Origin: Lingula anatina
Lineage: Eukaryota > Brachiopoda > Lingulata > Lingulida > Lingulidae
Length of the DNA stretch: 64,000 nucleotides
Direction of reading: 5' to 3'
Assembly: GCF_001039355.2 (NCBI RefSeq)
Contig: NW_019774703.1
Location: forward strand, 421,770-485,769
Shown piece after piece: positions 25,401 to 36,646 of this stretch. Position 1 is the stretch's first letter. Every line of letters starts with the position of its first letter. The translations under genes and the position numbers were made by a program. A model generated the notes under the pieces. That model had not been told where the DNA came from and did no database searches. It saw only the letters and a program-made list of their open reading frames with translations.

Positions 25401-27273
25401 GTCAGACCAATGAACTGTTTGACTGTCAGAACACATCCATTTTACCATAGATGCTCTGTATGCACCCATACTTTTTTTTTAAGTTCATTTTGACAACATT
25501 TTGCAACATTAGCTTTCCTAGCTTCTTTTTATTTAGTTGAAAATAAAGGTTGAGAATTACCAATGATTCACATTCAACAAAAGTTCTTGTCTAAATTCAA
25601 ATATGCTTAATTTGAAATATTCAAGGGACTGAAAGGCACGTCAGATTCTGAGTAAAGTGAATGCATGGCATTACTCTTTATTCATTGCAATTTAGTTGTA
25701 CAGAAATTACAGTTACGTGTGTTTTCAAAACTCCTTTTAAAATTCATGGAGAAATACCCCCAAAAGTAAGCGTTAAATAAATGCTTTTTGTTTCTCTTTC
25801 TTATCGAGTTTTTTTTCTCTTTAAATTTTTCTTTAAACATTGTGTTTATCAGCTTTGCTGTTTAGTTTTCTATCAATTTTTTTAGACTTAGTTTGTACAA
25901 AAAAGAAAAAAAGTCCTTCCAAAACTTAATTTGTGTTGTGTAAATTATGAAAGGGATCATGTGTATGCCATATTTGTTAGTTTTAGAATCCATTTGTTAA
26001 CAGTGTATATTTACTTCAACATTTTATCCTGACAAACCATAAGGAAAAAGTGAAACTAAGTATCAGCTTGTGATTTTATGTTTGGATCAAACTCCTTTAA
26101 GCGATCATTTTGAATGACTGAATCTTAAATTGTTGCTTTCACTCGATGTTATGTTATATGTTGGTAAAATTGAACATATCAAGCAAATACTACTTCCAAT
26201 TACTTATCTGTGTTGTTTACTGCTAGCCCCACACCAAATGCCAACAAACTGAAACAAGGCCAGTAAAATGTAAATTTGTTCAGTTTCTATAATAGTAATT
26301 TCTTCTGCATCTCTGCTTTGGGCCAGTCAATTCCTAGAATCTGGTGTTCTGGAGAGCCAGTGCGGTAAATAGTTTTTAGCACGTAATACTGAATTTCCCA
26401 AAAAAAAGTTTATTTTGGTATTAGATTAGACTTTTCATAAAATAGCATTAGATCTATTACCTGCCAAAAATAAATACCTGGCTGGGTAGACATTTTAGTG
26501 AAAAAACATGATTCTTGATTCTGCTGTTCTTTTGAAAGTCATTTATGTCTACCTTCACTAGTTACTAGTAATTTGAGTGTTTCCATTTTGCAAGACGACT
26601 ATGCTAAGCTCAAATCCATGCAGCTCTGACTAACCTTCATGACCATTTAGACTAATTGCTTCATACATATTTAATAATTGTTTTAGTATAATAGGTTTAG
26701 CATCATTATTGATGATTGTGCAGTCACTCATCAAAGCTTTACCAATAACTTTTGTCATTTTTGACTATGTGTACTTATTATTGAATATTTCCGCATATAA
26801 ATTTATTAGGGGGAAGGGGAATAATTGCATTCAGTGGTAGTTATATGTGTGGTGGATCACGTAACTTTGGAGACCACTTATTGCAAATAATTGTGACAGA
26901 TGGAATGGACTACGTATATAATTTTGATTAAGACATTTTTGTGAAGAAAAAAAATGATGGAAAAAAATGAAATCAAAGGGGTTGATATGCACCCATAGTA
27001 CAAATTATCAGCTAACATTTAAAAAGCACATCCTCCTAAAATTGTGCATTTTGAAAACAGTGCATTCTACCCTTAGAGGGTTAACATGTAAGTATGACTA
27101 ACAACTACTCCAATTTGAATATTTTACATTCATAATGTGTTATTTTTTCTCTTTGATTATAACGGAAATTTCTCATTTTTTTGTTTACTTCTCAGCTCAC
27201 CACTAGCAGCTCTCCAGGAAAGACCTCTCACGTCAGAAGTAAGAAGAAAAGCAAAGCCTGCAGTGTGCTGTGA
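7479..27273 (+). CDS. Pde6-like: PDE5/6/11-family cyclic nucleotide phosphodiesterase (Pde6-like), 5' incomplete
   Basis: Hydrolyses cGMP (possibly cAMP) to the 5' monophosphate. Exons: 7479-7543, 7728-7791, 9027-9077, 11726-11875, 12550-12693, 13265-13411, 14485-14592, 15607-15716, 15996-16083, 16474-16574, 17759-17836, 17942-18080, 18249-18332, then either 19243-19345 or 20194-20323, then 21923-21975 and 27196-27273. All junctions keep phase, giving 520 or 529 codons. The first five exons encode a GAF domain ([36 protein letters not shown]). The catalytic HD domain has [36 protein letters not shown], the metal Asp in [14 protein letters not shown], and the purine-clamp Gln/Phe in [19 protein letters not shown] and the prenyl tail favour invertebrate Pde6; [16 protein letters not shown] resembles PDE11. 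No start codon was found: exon 7479 opens inside a GAF fold in phase 0, so the GAF-A side lies upstream or was missed. Confidence 0.93.
9278..9734 (+). repeat. 228-bp direct tandem duplication around a single N
   Basis: 9278-9505 is repeated at 9507-9734 with one noticed difference (gcggtc versus gcagtc), separated by a lone N at 9506. The short ORFs here are simply two copies of the same non-homologous frame. An assembly join between overlapping contigs is the likely cause. Confidence 0.85.
9803..9889. repeat. Long hairpin in a phosphodiesterase intron
   Basis: Positions 9816-9840 and 9851-9875 are perfect 25-bp reverse complements with a 10-nt loop (TGAAGACATG). The pairing continues outward, imperfectly, through TTGTTTGA to a stem of nearly 40 bp. 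This could be a palindromic transposon remnant or a hairpin RNA precursor; the sequence alone does not decide. Confidence 0.7.
13583..13841. mobile_element. GC-rich insertion with inverted ends ATTGTACCACCAGC
   Basis: The ends read ATTGTACCACCAGC and its reverse complement (right end near 13825-13838). The core contains tandem CCGCCGGCTCCG-type units, far more GC-rich than the surrounding DNA, and a single N at 13773. It sits in an intron of the phosphodiesterase gene. No protein is recognised; a transposon-derived repeat is the likeliest reading. Confidence 0.5.
17418..17635. mobile_element. MITE (Harbinger-like), family 1, copy 2
   Basis: Ends CACCCCATTTCCATAGATT and, in reverse, GGCTCTATTCCCATTGATT, flanked by TTA on both sides (17415-17417 and 17636-17638). 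The interior has CTCCCTGGGGGTTCACGC and GTCAGCCGGGCGGACACG, as in the copy at 24404. It lies in a phosphodiesterase intron. Confidence 0.75.
19243..19345 (+). CDS. Alternative catalytic-domain exon A of the phosphodiesterase
   Basis: Acceptor after ttcccag, donor gttagg. It enters in phase 0 and leaves in phase 1 with a final G. It encodes 34 codons beginning [13 protein letters not shown] and containing [14 protein letters not shown]. This is the last helical segment of the PDE catalytic domain, where vertebrate PDE5 also has a Gly-Cys/Asn-Arg/Trp pattern. It follows the constant exon ending ICMPLYK and is homologous to the exon at 20194-20323. Confidence 0.85.
20194..20323 (+). CDS. Alternative catalytic-domain exon B of the phosphodiesterase
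   Basis: Acceptor after cccttacag, donor gttaga. Like exon A it enters in phase 0 and leaves in phase 1 with a final G. Its 43 codons begin [16 protein letters not shown] and contain [15 protein letters not shown] followed by a Gln-rich tail. It shares the GC-x2-NR-x2-W core with exon A. Either exon joins in frame to 21923-21975 and on to the CAAX exon. Joining both would put exon B out of frame and reach a TAA within six codons. Confidence 0.87.
21538..21560. repeat. AT microsatellite
   Basis: Alternating AT run in the phosphodiesterase intron before exon 21923. Confidence 0.85.
23149..23427. mobile_element. MITE, family 2, TTA target duplication
   Basis: The inverted ends of about 43 bp are imperfect; both contain GTGCTAGC, GGATTGATCTA and TTCCC. 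TTA flanks both ends (23146-23148 and 23428-23430). The outer GACTGCATTCCC is shared with family 1, but the interior differs. Located in the last phosphodiesterase intron. Confidence 0.7.
24404..24603. mobile_element. MITE (Harbinger-like), family 1, copy 3
   Basis: Ends CACCCCATTTCCATAGATT and, in reverse, CACTCTATTCCCATAGATT, with TAA on both sides (24401-24403 and 24604-24606). The interior is nearly the same as the copy at 17418. Sits in the last phosphodiesterase intron. Confidence 0.78.
25059..25301. mobile_element. MITE-like element, ends GGGTGTRTTCAC
   Basis: The left end GGGTGTGTTCAC and the reversed right end GGGTGTATTCAC continue into longer imperfect arms containing GGTAGTTTGAACT / GGTAGTTCAAACT. 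A second inner pair (CTGAATGTAATCAG / CTGATTGCATTCAG) adds to the hairpin. Target duplication uncertain. Confidence 0.6.
27196..27273 (+). CDS. Terminal PDE exon with polybasic stretch and CAAX box
   Basis: After a ctcag acceptor this exon reads 25 residues ending [13 protein letters not shown] and then TGA. CSVL is a CAAX box; the final Leu predicts geranylgeranylation. The preceding SKKKSK is a polybasic membrane-anchoring stretch. Vertebrate PDE6 alpha/beta and Drosophila Pde6 also carry C-terminal prenylation signals, so this supports a PDE6-like, membrane-attached enzyme. The frame is fixed by the preceding exon 21923-21975, which ends in phase 0. Confidence 0.85.
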   Translation, partial: LTTSSSPGKTSHVRSKKKSKACSVL

Positions 27274-29833
27274 ACAACTTACCGTCTTCAGATTACTTAG
27301 CCCAGAACGCAATTTACAATTTAAAATATATCAGATGAACTGTTACCAGAGCAGCTATATCTTTTTCATCTATCAAGTTAACAGTTGATAGATTGCCTTT
27401 AGCTTGACAGGTACTACATACCAGCTGACAATATCTGTATTAACTTAAAGGTTTAAAGGAAAGGTCTATATACTTCAAATGCTGAATTCAGGCAGACATG
27501 GACTGAGTAACCAAAATTGAAAATTAGTTAGTCAAAGGATTATAATCATGTGTCAGTGTGCCAGTTTGATTTTTATTCTGCCCTCAACTCAACTGAACTA
27601 TTTGATGTGTTGGATATTTTATAGTAGGGGCAACTGGTATGTTGGCGTTTTGGTTTGAAGGATATTGTGGTTCTCTGTCTGCAAAGGGGAAAAATAAGCA
27701 ACATTTCTTTTCACATATAAAGTAAATACCTAAGACAAGATGTCAGTAGGAATGCTGTACTTTTTAAATATCTACTCAGTACAGGGCGCTTCAAGTTTGC
27801 CTTCCTGGTTTTTCAGGTAATAAGGAGAAACAGATGTAATCATTTATATTTTAGAGGTTAACACCCACCCTTTCAGGACAAATTGTATATAAAAGTAAAT
27901 TTTCATGGGTGTGGCACATGTTAAGGAATAAATGCATTACACATGGTGGGTTTAAAAAAAGACTCAAGTAATCTTAACTGTAATACTAATGGGGGTTCAA
28001 AGATTATGTAAGTGTTATAATGTCTAACATGCTTTGTATTGAGTGCAAACACAATGTCAGCGGTACCTAGAAAATGCAATGCAGCTTAAATTGGTGGGGA
28101 GACTTTTGATCAGCCATATGCATGAAAATCAAATGAATTAACAACACTTACTGTGGTTTTTATAATGCAACCTTGAGGGGGAAGGTCTTACATGTATTAT
28201 TTCTATGAGACAGACAGCTGATATAATGCATGTCATTTATATGTAAGGCATAGGTCTCCAGCTTTAACATCTGCACAGGTACAACAATGGGTCTATTTTC
28301 AAAGTGGTTTGCTTTTTTTAAATTTTTGTCAAATGCATCATTTATAGAGTAGACCAATAGTTTATGTTATGCTATATTATGATACATATCTGTGATAATT
28401 CATCTTTATAATGTTGGACTCATTCTTTTGTCTTTTGTGGAATACATATACTTGTGCAATCATCAAGTCTCAGTTCAGTAGTCAGGTCACTTATTAAAGA
28501 GTATTTCAATTTTTATTTTCTCAGGTAGAATGTATTCAGTTCATGCTTTGAATGTAGATTAAAGAAAAAAAAGAGGCATATTATCATTGCCATTGCTTAT
28601 ATTTTTCAATAGCACTGTTACAGCATTCATCTTGCCAATGAAATAGTAACAGTAGACTATATAGCTCTCATGGAATGACAATCTACCATGCTAGCCTCTA
28701 TGTCGAGGACCAAAGGTAGTAAGAAGTAGAGTTGGGCAATTGAAAACTGACATGTACCTCATCAATTTCACTTCAGGATAAGGGGTTTGTATCCCAGTTA
28801 ATAGCATATATGGGTAGAACACAGCTCTGGCAAGCTGAAAAAAAATTTTTTCACATATACTGAAATGGAATATTACTCACCTCAAGATATCCATGCACCT
28901 TTTACTAAATTTATTCTTGTGATGGAGGACAACATGAACTTTTTTTCATTTTTCCTTTATTGTTATTGACGTTATAGTGAATTTTTTAAAGCTAAGTATT
29001 CCATTAAAACAATATATTCAAAATTTGGGAAGGGGAGGTATATATTCTACAATTATAACTTACATAAAACTGAATTTCAGTAATAAGAAAGGTTGACATG
29101 TACAAAGATGGTGTTCAGCACTGCTTTCAGTGTCTCTTGTTAGTTTAATGGAATTTTGCCATCTATAAGAAATAAAATTTAAATGTTAACCTCTTTACTT
29201 GTTCTGTAGACTGGAGGGCTTGTTACCAAAAAAAAAAAAAAAAAAAATGGAGGAATACAAGTGATTTTTTTTTTCAAAAAATTTGCAAGATTTCTATAGA
29301 TAGTAGCTATTTAAATTGCATTCATTTTACCTTAAATTACATTTTAACCCGTACAGGCTGGTGTTACATCATCATAAATATCATGCAACCTAAAAAATAT
29401 ACTCTATGAATTAGCATTTGTATGTTGTAAAAGTGGTTTTATTCCCAGTTTTAAGTCCCAGAGATCCCTTTGAAGTTAAAAAAATATCATTAAAAATTCA
29501 CCAATGAAAAGCAATTAGCTGACATAGTCAATATTGCAAGGAAATTTTTTACCCCAAACAATTTGAATACTTTCTAAGGCATGCCAAATGTACATTAGTT
29601 GAAGATATTTAAATCTTGTCCCTTGTACATCATTTATGAGAAGCAATGAAATATCATCAAGATATAAAAGCTGCTAAATGCATGGTCTTCCATGATAATG
29701 CATTAAAACATTCGCTTGTGTATTGGAGGGAAGAGTTCTAAATAGGTTTTAGCATGGAATAGGCTGCTCCTTGGCCTACAGGGAATCGCTGCTAGAAGTC
29801 TTCTGGACATCTAATTAGTCATGAAATTCTCTT
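27274..29833. other. Phosphodiesterase 3' flank and convergent intergenic space
   Basis: AT-rich sequence between the PDE stop and the FRA10AC1 stop, which face each other. It should contain the 3' UTRs of both. AATAAA hexamers are present near 27927 and 29170 on the plus strand. A poly-A run lies at 29228-29248. No coding potential was recognised. Confidence 0.5.
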
Positions 29834-32800
29834 TCAGAGGAACATGTCTTCAAAGTATTCATCAAATTCTTCATCCCTGAAAAAGTACATTAATTATTTT
29901 TATGTTTCCTACTTTCACTATCCCATCAAAGGTTTCATAAAATATTAAGTTTATAATAAAATCAAGAAATGTATCTTTTAACTCCACATAAAGAATTGAC
30001 AAGTTAAAAAAAAAATGCAAATCAAGTTATTTCCCCCAAGTAAAACAAATTTCAATAAATTTGCTACACATACCTCGATTTTTCCTCGGTAATTTTCTGT
30101 GGCCCGGTCCATAAAGAATTGTCACTTTCTTCAGGTTTAAGACTAGAAGGTTTATCTGAAGTGTTTGCATTCTTTTCGTGGACTCCTGAACCTTTTGTAC
30201 CTAAAATGTGGAGGGGGTATACAAACATATGGTGTGTCAGGACTGTCATATAACAACCTATATTAAAATATCAGGTGGTAGTGCCTTGTTATGTTTGATT
30301 TAATATAATCACAGCTTAATAAAATTGATCAAACCCAAATTAACTTATGTGTGTCATAAAACCTAATGAAAGGGGACTTACTCTTTTTCAGTCTGCTACA
30401 TTTATATTGACTATTACACAGTTTGGTAGGAATGCTATTCAATACAGAAACAAAATTTCAAAAGCTATACTTGTATTAGGTCGGTCTTCTGTCCTCTGGA
30501 TTTTGCTAGGCCTTTCAAAGGATTTGCTCTGTGTAAGCTCTCTCTTCCTGCAAAGAAAGAAAGAAAAATCTCAACTACTTCTTTCATTTATCACTTTAGG
30601 TCACATTCAGAACAGTGGACTAACTAGTCCGAAAATCAAATATGGCTGACCCACTTAAATACTTCTCCACACGGAATCTATTCAGTGTCTTTTAGATTAG
30701 ACATCAATCTTTTTGGTGAGTTTCCATACTTGACCCACAGTCCACTGTTCTGAATGCAGCCTAAGTCACCTTTTCATTATGTTTGGGGTCATAAATTCAA
30801 ACTAAATGTTTGCAGTCAAAAAAAAATATTCCATGTATCATAAAATGTTTGTAGAACATGGCCAAAAGTTATCTGTCCAGTTTTTGGAACTTAATAAGTT
30901 GTGAGTATCAGTAAAATGATTCATATGTAAAATCCAACATTTGCATTGGGGTAGAAAACTGAACTTCCCCTGTGGATGAAACATTATTTTAAGTGTCATT
31001 TTCAAGCTAATGTGTATGTGCATGCCCATTTCCTGGTTGTAGGTATCAAAATTGAGAAACCTGGTTGGTGTTAGTCTTCCATTAACATTATGAATATATT
31101 TTGACCTTTCCATAAAACATTCCATTTTTTACCCAAAATAAATTAAATACATCAAAGAGGCCCTAAAGGAGTTCAAATGAAGTGGTCTTAGGGGATCAAA
31201 GCACAAAGATAGCATATCTTTTCTAATCATCTATAACATATATCAAGAAATAACAATTTTCATCAACCACATCAAGTATTAGTATATTTCATAGCTTAAA
31301 ATCCATTATCTGACCATCAATTATATTGAGGTTTACTCTTGTGATGTGCATGATAATCTACAAAGTTGACTTACTTGTGGTGGTAGTTCAGTTTATAAGA
31401 GCAGTCTGGACATAAACCTGAAGTCAGATATATAACACACTATAACACAGGGCAGTTATAGTGATGAAAAATCCTTATACCATTAAATCCTTAAGATTGA
31501 AAACCTATTGATTATGGTATAAAAAAGCTGCATAATCAAATTATGTAATAAAGAGAATTCGGTACATTTAAGCAAAATTGAGTTATTTGAGGCTTTCAAA
31601 TGCTGTAAACTTTATAATATTACATCAACAGTTAAGTAAAAAAAATAACATTGCAATTTTAGAGGGAAACAATACTAGAACTACTAATCTACAGATTTCT
31701 GATAAAATATAAAGAACTGATTTTGCCACATTACCTACAAACACCAGGTCGCTTATACAAATAATACTGAGAGTAATATATCTACCTGCCAAATACTGCA
31801 ATAACTTACGTAATTTGACTAAAGCATTTTTTCTCTCTCCATGCTCCACATATGCAAAATTGACTTCCCAGCTCCGTAACCCCTCCTTCTCAGTGCACTT
31901 TTTGTTTCCACAGATAAATTGGCCTTTTTTGCAAAAGAAGAAAGGAAAATATATAAATTCAATGAAAGAAACAGACTTTTACTCTCAAATGACAATAAGA
32001 TGTAAAAAAAGAATCAAATATGCTAGACATGACGATGACATACAGTGTTCTTTCTATTGTGAAGTAACAACCGTTACTGTAATCACATGTCATTTTCATA
32101 AAAAAGTATTGATTGATGTGTCTCAAATAACTTAACATCAAACTCAAGTACAGTAAGTGAACAATCATGTGCATTTACCTTTCCCTTCTACTACTTCTTT
32201 TTCTATCCTCCATCTCATGGCAACCTGGATGTAGAAAAATATTATTGTTACTAAATATTAAATATTATCTTGTGCACTTTGATTAATAGGTACATGGATG
32301 GGTGGGTTGTTTTGTAGGCTGATATATGTCAACAAGTTAATAAACCACAATAAAAAAGATTTCGGCACTGATAAATTGATGTAAATAGACAGCAAAGCTG
32401 GCCGATACACAGACATTACACATAAAAAAATCAAAGTTACAGGTACAGTGGTGTCAGCAAGATGGAAAAAAATCTTTTTTTTTTAATTTAACAATTTTCA
32501 ACTAATAAAATACTTGCTAAAGATGATAAAATTTACAATAAACAATGCAGATATGTATAAAAATCAAAATTGCAGAACATACCTTATTTTCTTTGTATCG
32601 ACTTAGATCTGATATGCAATATTCTTTAAACAATTTGTCATAATATTTTTTGGACATCCTCTTTTCCCTAAAAAATTAAATCATACTATTGTTATTATTA
32701 GTATTTTGTTGTAGGTTTTTTTTTTGCTATGACATATTGTCAGTATGTTTTAATCAAAACATACATTAACAAGAATGAATCATAATAATCTCTGCTATTA

Positions 32801-35800
32801 TATTCAAAACCAAACAACAGACCCAAAATAGTCTGACTGAGGTTATCAAATACCCAGATTGTTTTATGGCTGATTAAATCTCTTTTAATGTTGAATGAAG
32901 GTCCTTCAATTAATGATCTGGTAACTTCAGTAAAGATAATTTGAGTTGATCTGGTAAATTCAACATCTGTCTGATTGTGAACACAGCCTCATATTTAATC
33001 ACAGTTTATAATTTTAAAATTAGTACATTCCTCGAGCATCTTACCATGAATCATCAGGGTTGTCTTCTTCTGTCCATAAAAATCTGTGATTTTCATGAAT
33101 AACATCTAAATCTGTCTTGCCTACTGATCTGTAAAACATTAGATCCAAGCTTAATGATTTACTATTTAAGAGCAGAGTACCATACGCATAATAATGACAT
33201 TATATGTAGACTGTCTCTTAAGACAAAAATTAACACTTTGTAAATTCATTATGACACAATTTTAAGTGCATAAAATGTTGGCTGCTGTTGAATATATGAA
33301 CTCAGTAGTGACATTCTACAATTATATATTTTTTTCATTTCAGCATTCTTACTTGTTCTGTTTGAATTCAGACCACTTTCCACCATAGTAAATCATGTAA
33401 TCATTGATGAATTTCTTGTGCCTTGAATACTATGGGTTTAGCAATGAAGGAAAAAAAATGCACAGTGCAGATACACCTGTCCAGCATCTTATTAAACACT
33501 AGTCATTTTCCTCTAACCTTTGCCATATATCTAGCTCTTTTACAAAGAATTTTGGAATTATAATAAATTACAAACCTACTCATGTTAGTGAAATTTTCAA
33601 TGAAAAAGATGTACATGTATCACAACAAAGTGTGCTTTATGAAAAACTGCATACAAGTACATAACAACATGAATTCATAACAAAACAGATGCAATCAAGT
33701 GTATTTTCGCCAAACACATATTCTCCTTCAAATCTCTTAAATATCCCATGATTCATGAAAAAAAAAAGAACATAAACTCCAATAGAATGGTTCTTAAACC
33801 AGAAATCCAGCAATGGAAAGTTATATTTTTGCAAAGTGAATGCTAAGAGGTAAAGGATACTGCATCCATACTGAGAATATGGAATCTTTGCCTTCTGCCC
33901 TCATCTCTGTAAAAGAAACACGGGAAGTTGAGAATTAATTATTAATAACTCATCAAAGGCTTCAATTATGATATTTTGAATAAAAATAAAGATATGTTCA
34001 AATAATGGATCCAAGTTTATAAACACTTGGTTGACAACTTTGACTGGAGATGAGGGTATATGTTCTTATATAGTTATTTTGAATTTTACAACTGAAGCTG
34101 TGTACTAAATACACTTGGCCAAAAAAGTGTGGAAACATTGTCATTTTGAAAAATTATAAAATAACCATATGAGCTAAGGTAAATATTTTTACTAAATATT
34201 GATGGATAATGCTCATCATTCGTCATTCCATTTGCATGACTTGTGAAAATGAAATTTGACCCCACATTCATATTGCTGTAATTCCTACAGAATTCCTTTG
34301 ACCAAGTGTATGTGTATAAAAACTGATTTACTTACTTGCTATACTCAGCTTCACATTCACTTCTGGGTGCAACTTTGTGAGATTTTTCTTTATGCTTAAC
34401 AGCCATGTCTTTTCTTTTATTTCTGCAAGTATATAAAAAATACTTGTAAACATTTAACATTTCATCAGATAATTGTTTTTCCAATACGAAAAAATCATTT
34501 AAAGCATGCTTTAAAGCATTTAAAGCAAATATAAGTTATACATCACAATACATATTCTAACTGTCAGAGTTAACATACAGTGAAATTGATTAAATACAAC
34601 CTGTAAAAAGGTCCAGCAAGTGCTATGATATCTTACCGGTACATGACTTGCAAAAAGTTTGTTTCACAAAATGTAATACTTATGTTAATATAATCCCTTT
34701 ACACATTTTTTACATTTCTTTTATGATTATACGGCTGCTACTGAAAATGACTGGTGAATAAATAAACTATTTTTCAAAAAGAAAAGCAGAGTATGTGTCA
34801 AAAAAGAAAAAAATGGTGTAGAAGCAAACAGTGGGCTGGTCTTGCTACTGGAATTGGTCACCTGCAGTCCCTAGGTGTTACAGCTACAGATGGTACAGGG
34901 AGAGGGTGTACTTATCTGTTACATGTAATTGACAGTAAAACCTGTCTCTCTGCTAGAATTGGCTGCCTGCTGGCTAGCACTTTGAGTGTTGCTGGGGTTG
35001 GGGTGTTTTTGTTGGTGATAGTATGGACATAGTGGGATGCTTTTATGTAACTAGCAGTTGGTAAGTAAGTCTTTAACGGTATTAATTAACATCCAGATAC
35101 CGAAAATAATTATTCAATAATGCATCAATCTTTGTGCTGATTTAAAAGAATAAAAATCCCCTCAAAATATAAAGTACAAGTGTTTATATTTCTTGTTGCA
35201 ATGTATAACAATAGGTAACTCAAAGGTTTAATCATCAATTTAACACCTTTCCATTTGAGATAGCAATCGGTATGGGGTACAACTTCATCCTTGAGCAAGA
35301 TCCGATGTTATCAACTTATCACGAAAGTTGGCATTGTTGACTACCAGTGTACATGTATATGGTCTACAATATCATGCCATCAATTCTGTTTAAATGTTTA
35401 TGTTATGGACTTATGAGCCCCTAATTACAGATTTTCATTAAACAAAGGCATTATGTTGCTATATCAATGATAAAGTCTGAACTAAGGCTTAATTAATTTA
35501 GTCACTGAACACTTAAGATTTATCTGTTATCCAAAAGAATATATGTAAGGCAGTAAATAGGGAGTTTTTGGTAAAGGCTAACAGTATCCTTAAGCATTTA
35601 TATTACATGATGTAGATCATCAAGATCTGATGATATCTTTCAACTCTGCTCCTTGTATGTTTGTTGTTGTACTCTTGCATTTACATTGCAGAGGTGGAGG
35701 TTGTTGGGGAGTCTGGTCTTGCTGGTCGAAATGGCATACTTAAACATCAATGAAACATTCACTGATGTCACTCACCTTTGTTTCTCTGCCTCACTATCAT

Positions 35801-36597
35801 ATTCAAATTCTGAACTATAGTCCCCACCATGATGAACCTAGTAACAGGAAAAACAGTTGATCTGCATGATGAAAATTAGGCACTTTTGCAATATCCCCCC
35901 CCCCACCCCCACCATATAACTCTGTGACATTATATATCTGTTATAAATAACTTTTTGTGGTGACTTTTAGCAGTATCTCCACTACTAAAATAAATTATTT
36001 GGGGAATTAATTGACTAATTTTAAGATGTGTTTAAATGAAACTTTATGCCTTCCAAATACTATGAGAGCTGAGGTTATTGCTTGGGTGAAAATTTGCTGC
36101 AAGTTTATTGGTCAAAGAACTTGAAGGTGTCTCAAAAAAGTTTTAAAAATAAGTTAGTAATTTTTAAAAAAATTGAATAGCCAAGACACTGATTAAAATT
36201 ACCACATAATCTTGTTTAAATTCTATAAAAGCGAGAATTTTAAAAAGATCCCCTGTATGTTCCAAACGTTTGAAGATAAGTTCTCTGGCATAACTGATGG
36301 CTTTTGTTCATATAAACAGTATAAATAACTTTTACTTTCTTTTGTCAATTCGCAGTCGATTTATACAGAAAACATAAACAGAACTTCAAAAGTCCAAATT
36401 TACTGAGAGTCTAAAAGCTGTCTTTATTACGTGTACTTGTGCAACGACCTTCCCACTGTAAATAAATTCTTGCACAGGTCCCTAGGTGCACTGCACAAAG
36501 ATCTCAAAGTCGGACCCGACAGCCGACCTCTAAGCGAATATATCCTCTAAAAAAACGAAATCACCTCAACTAAATCCGAGCTATTGCCGCTTGCCAT
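29834..36597 (-). CDS. FRA10AC1: FRA10AC1 homologue, nuclear spliceosome-associated protein
   Basis: Thirteen coding exons on the minus strand: 36565-36597, 35776-35837, 34336-34422, 33861-33906, 33353-33429, 33045-33128, 32583-32667, 32179-32224, 31810-31923, 31375-31417, 30471-30547, 30074-30200 and 29834-29876. They sum to 924 nt, or 307 aa; human FRA10AC1 is about 315 aa. Diagnostic stretches are RFHILSMDA, FINDYMIYYGGK, DLDVIHENHRFLW, KKYYDKLFKEYC, ENKVAMRWRIEKEV, WEVNFAYVEHGERKNALVKL, RLCPDCSYKLNYHH and the C terminus DEEFDEYFEDMFL. Two Cys pairs (CGNKKC and CPDC) could form a zinc-ribbon-like site, conserved with human. The human protein is nuclear and associates with the spliceosome. 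The start is the only in-frame ATG before a GTGATT donor. The N-terminal 11 residues and the Ser/Lys-rich tail are divergent. Confidence 0.96.
30599..30761. mobile_element. MITE-like element in FRA10AC1 intron
   Basis: The left end reads GGTCACATTCAGAACAGTGG and the reversed right end GGCTGCATTCAGAACAGTGG, so the inverted ends match over about 22 bp. Flanked by TTA on the left and TAA on the right. No coding capacity. Confidence 0.65.
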
Positions 36598-36646
36598 GAT
36601 TGACCTATTTTCAGATTGAGGTTTATCTTGACCGAGAAAAACAAAG
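36598..36646. promoter_or_regulatory. Very compact bidirectional promoter / overlapping 5' UTR region
   Basis: The ATG of FRA10AC1 (minus, 36595-36597) and the ATG of EXOSC1 (plus, 36647-36649) are separated by 49 bp. Either transcription starts within this interval for both genes, or their 5' UTRs overlap each other's first exon. No TATA box is evident. The bidirectional arrangement is seen directly; promoter function is inferred. Confidence 0.6.
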
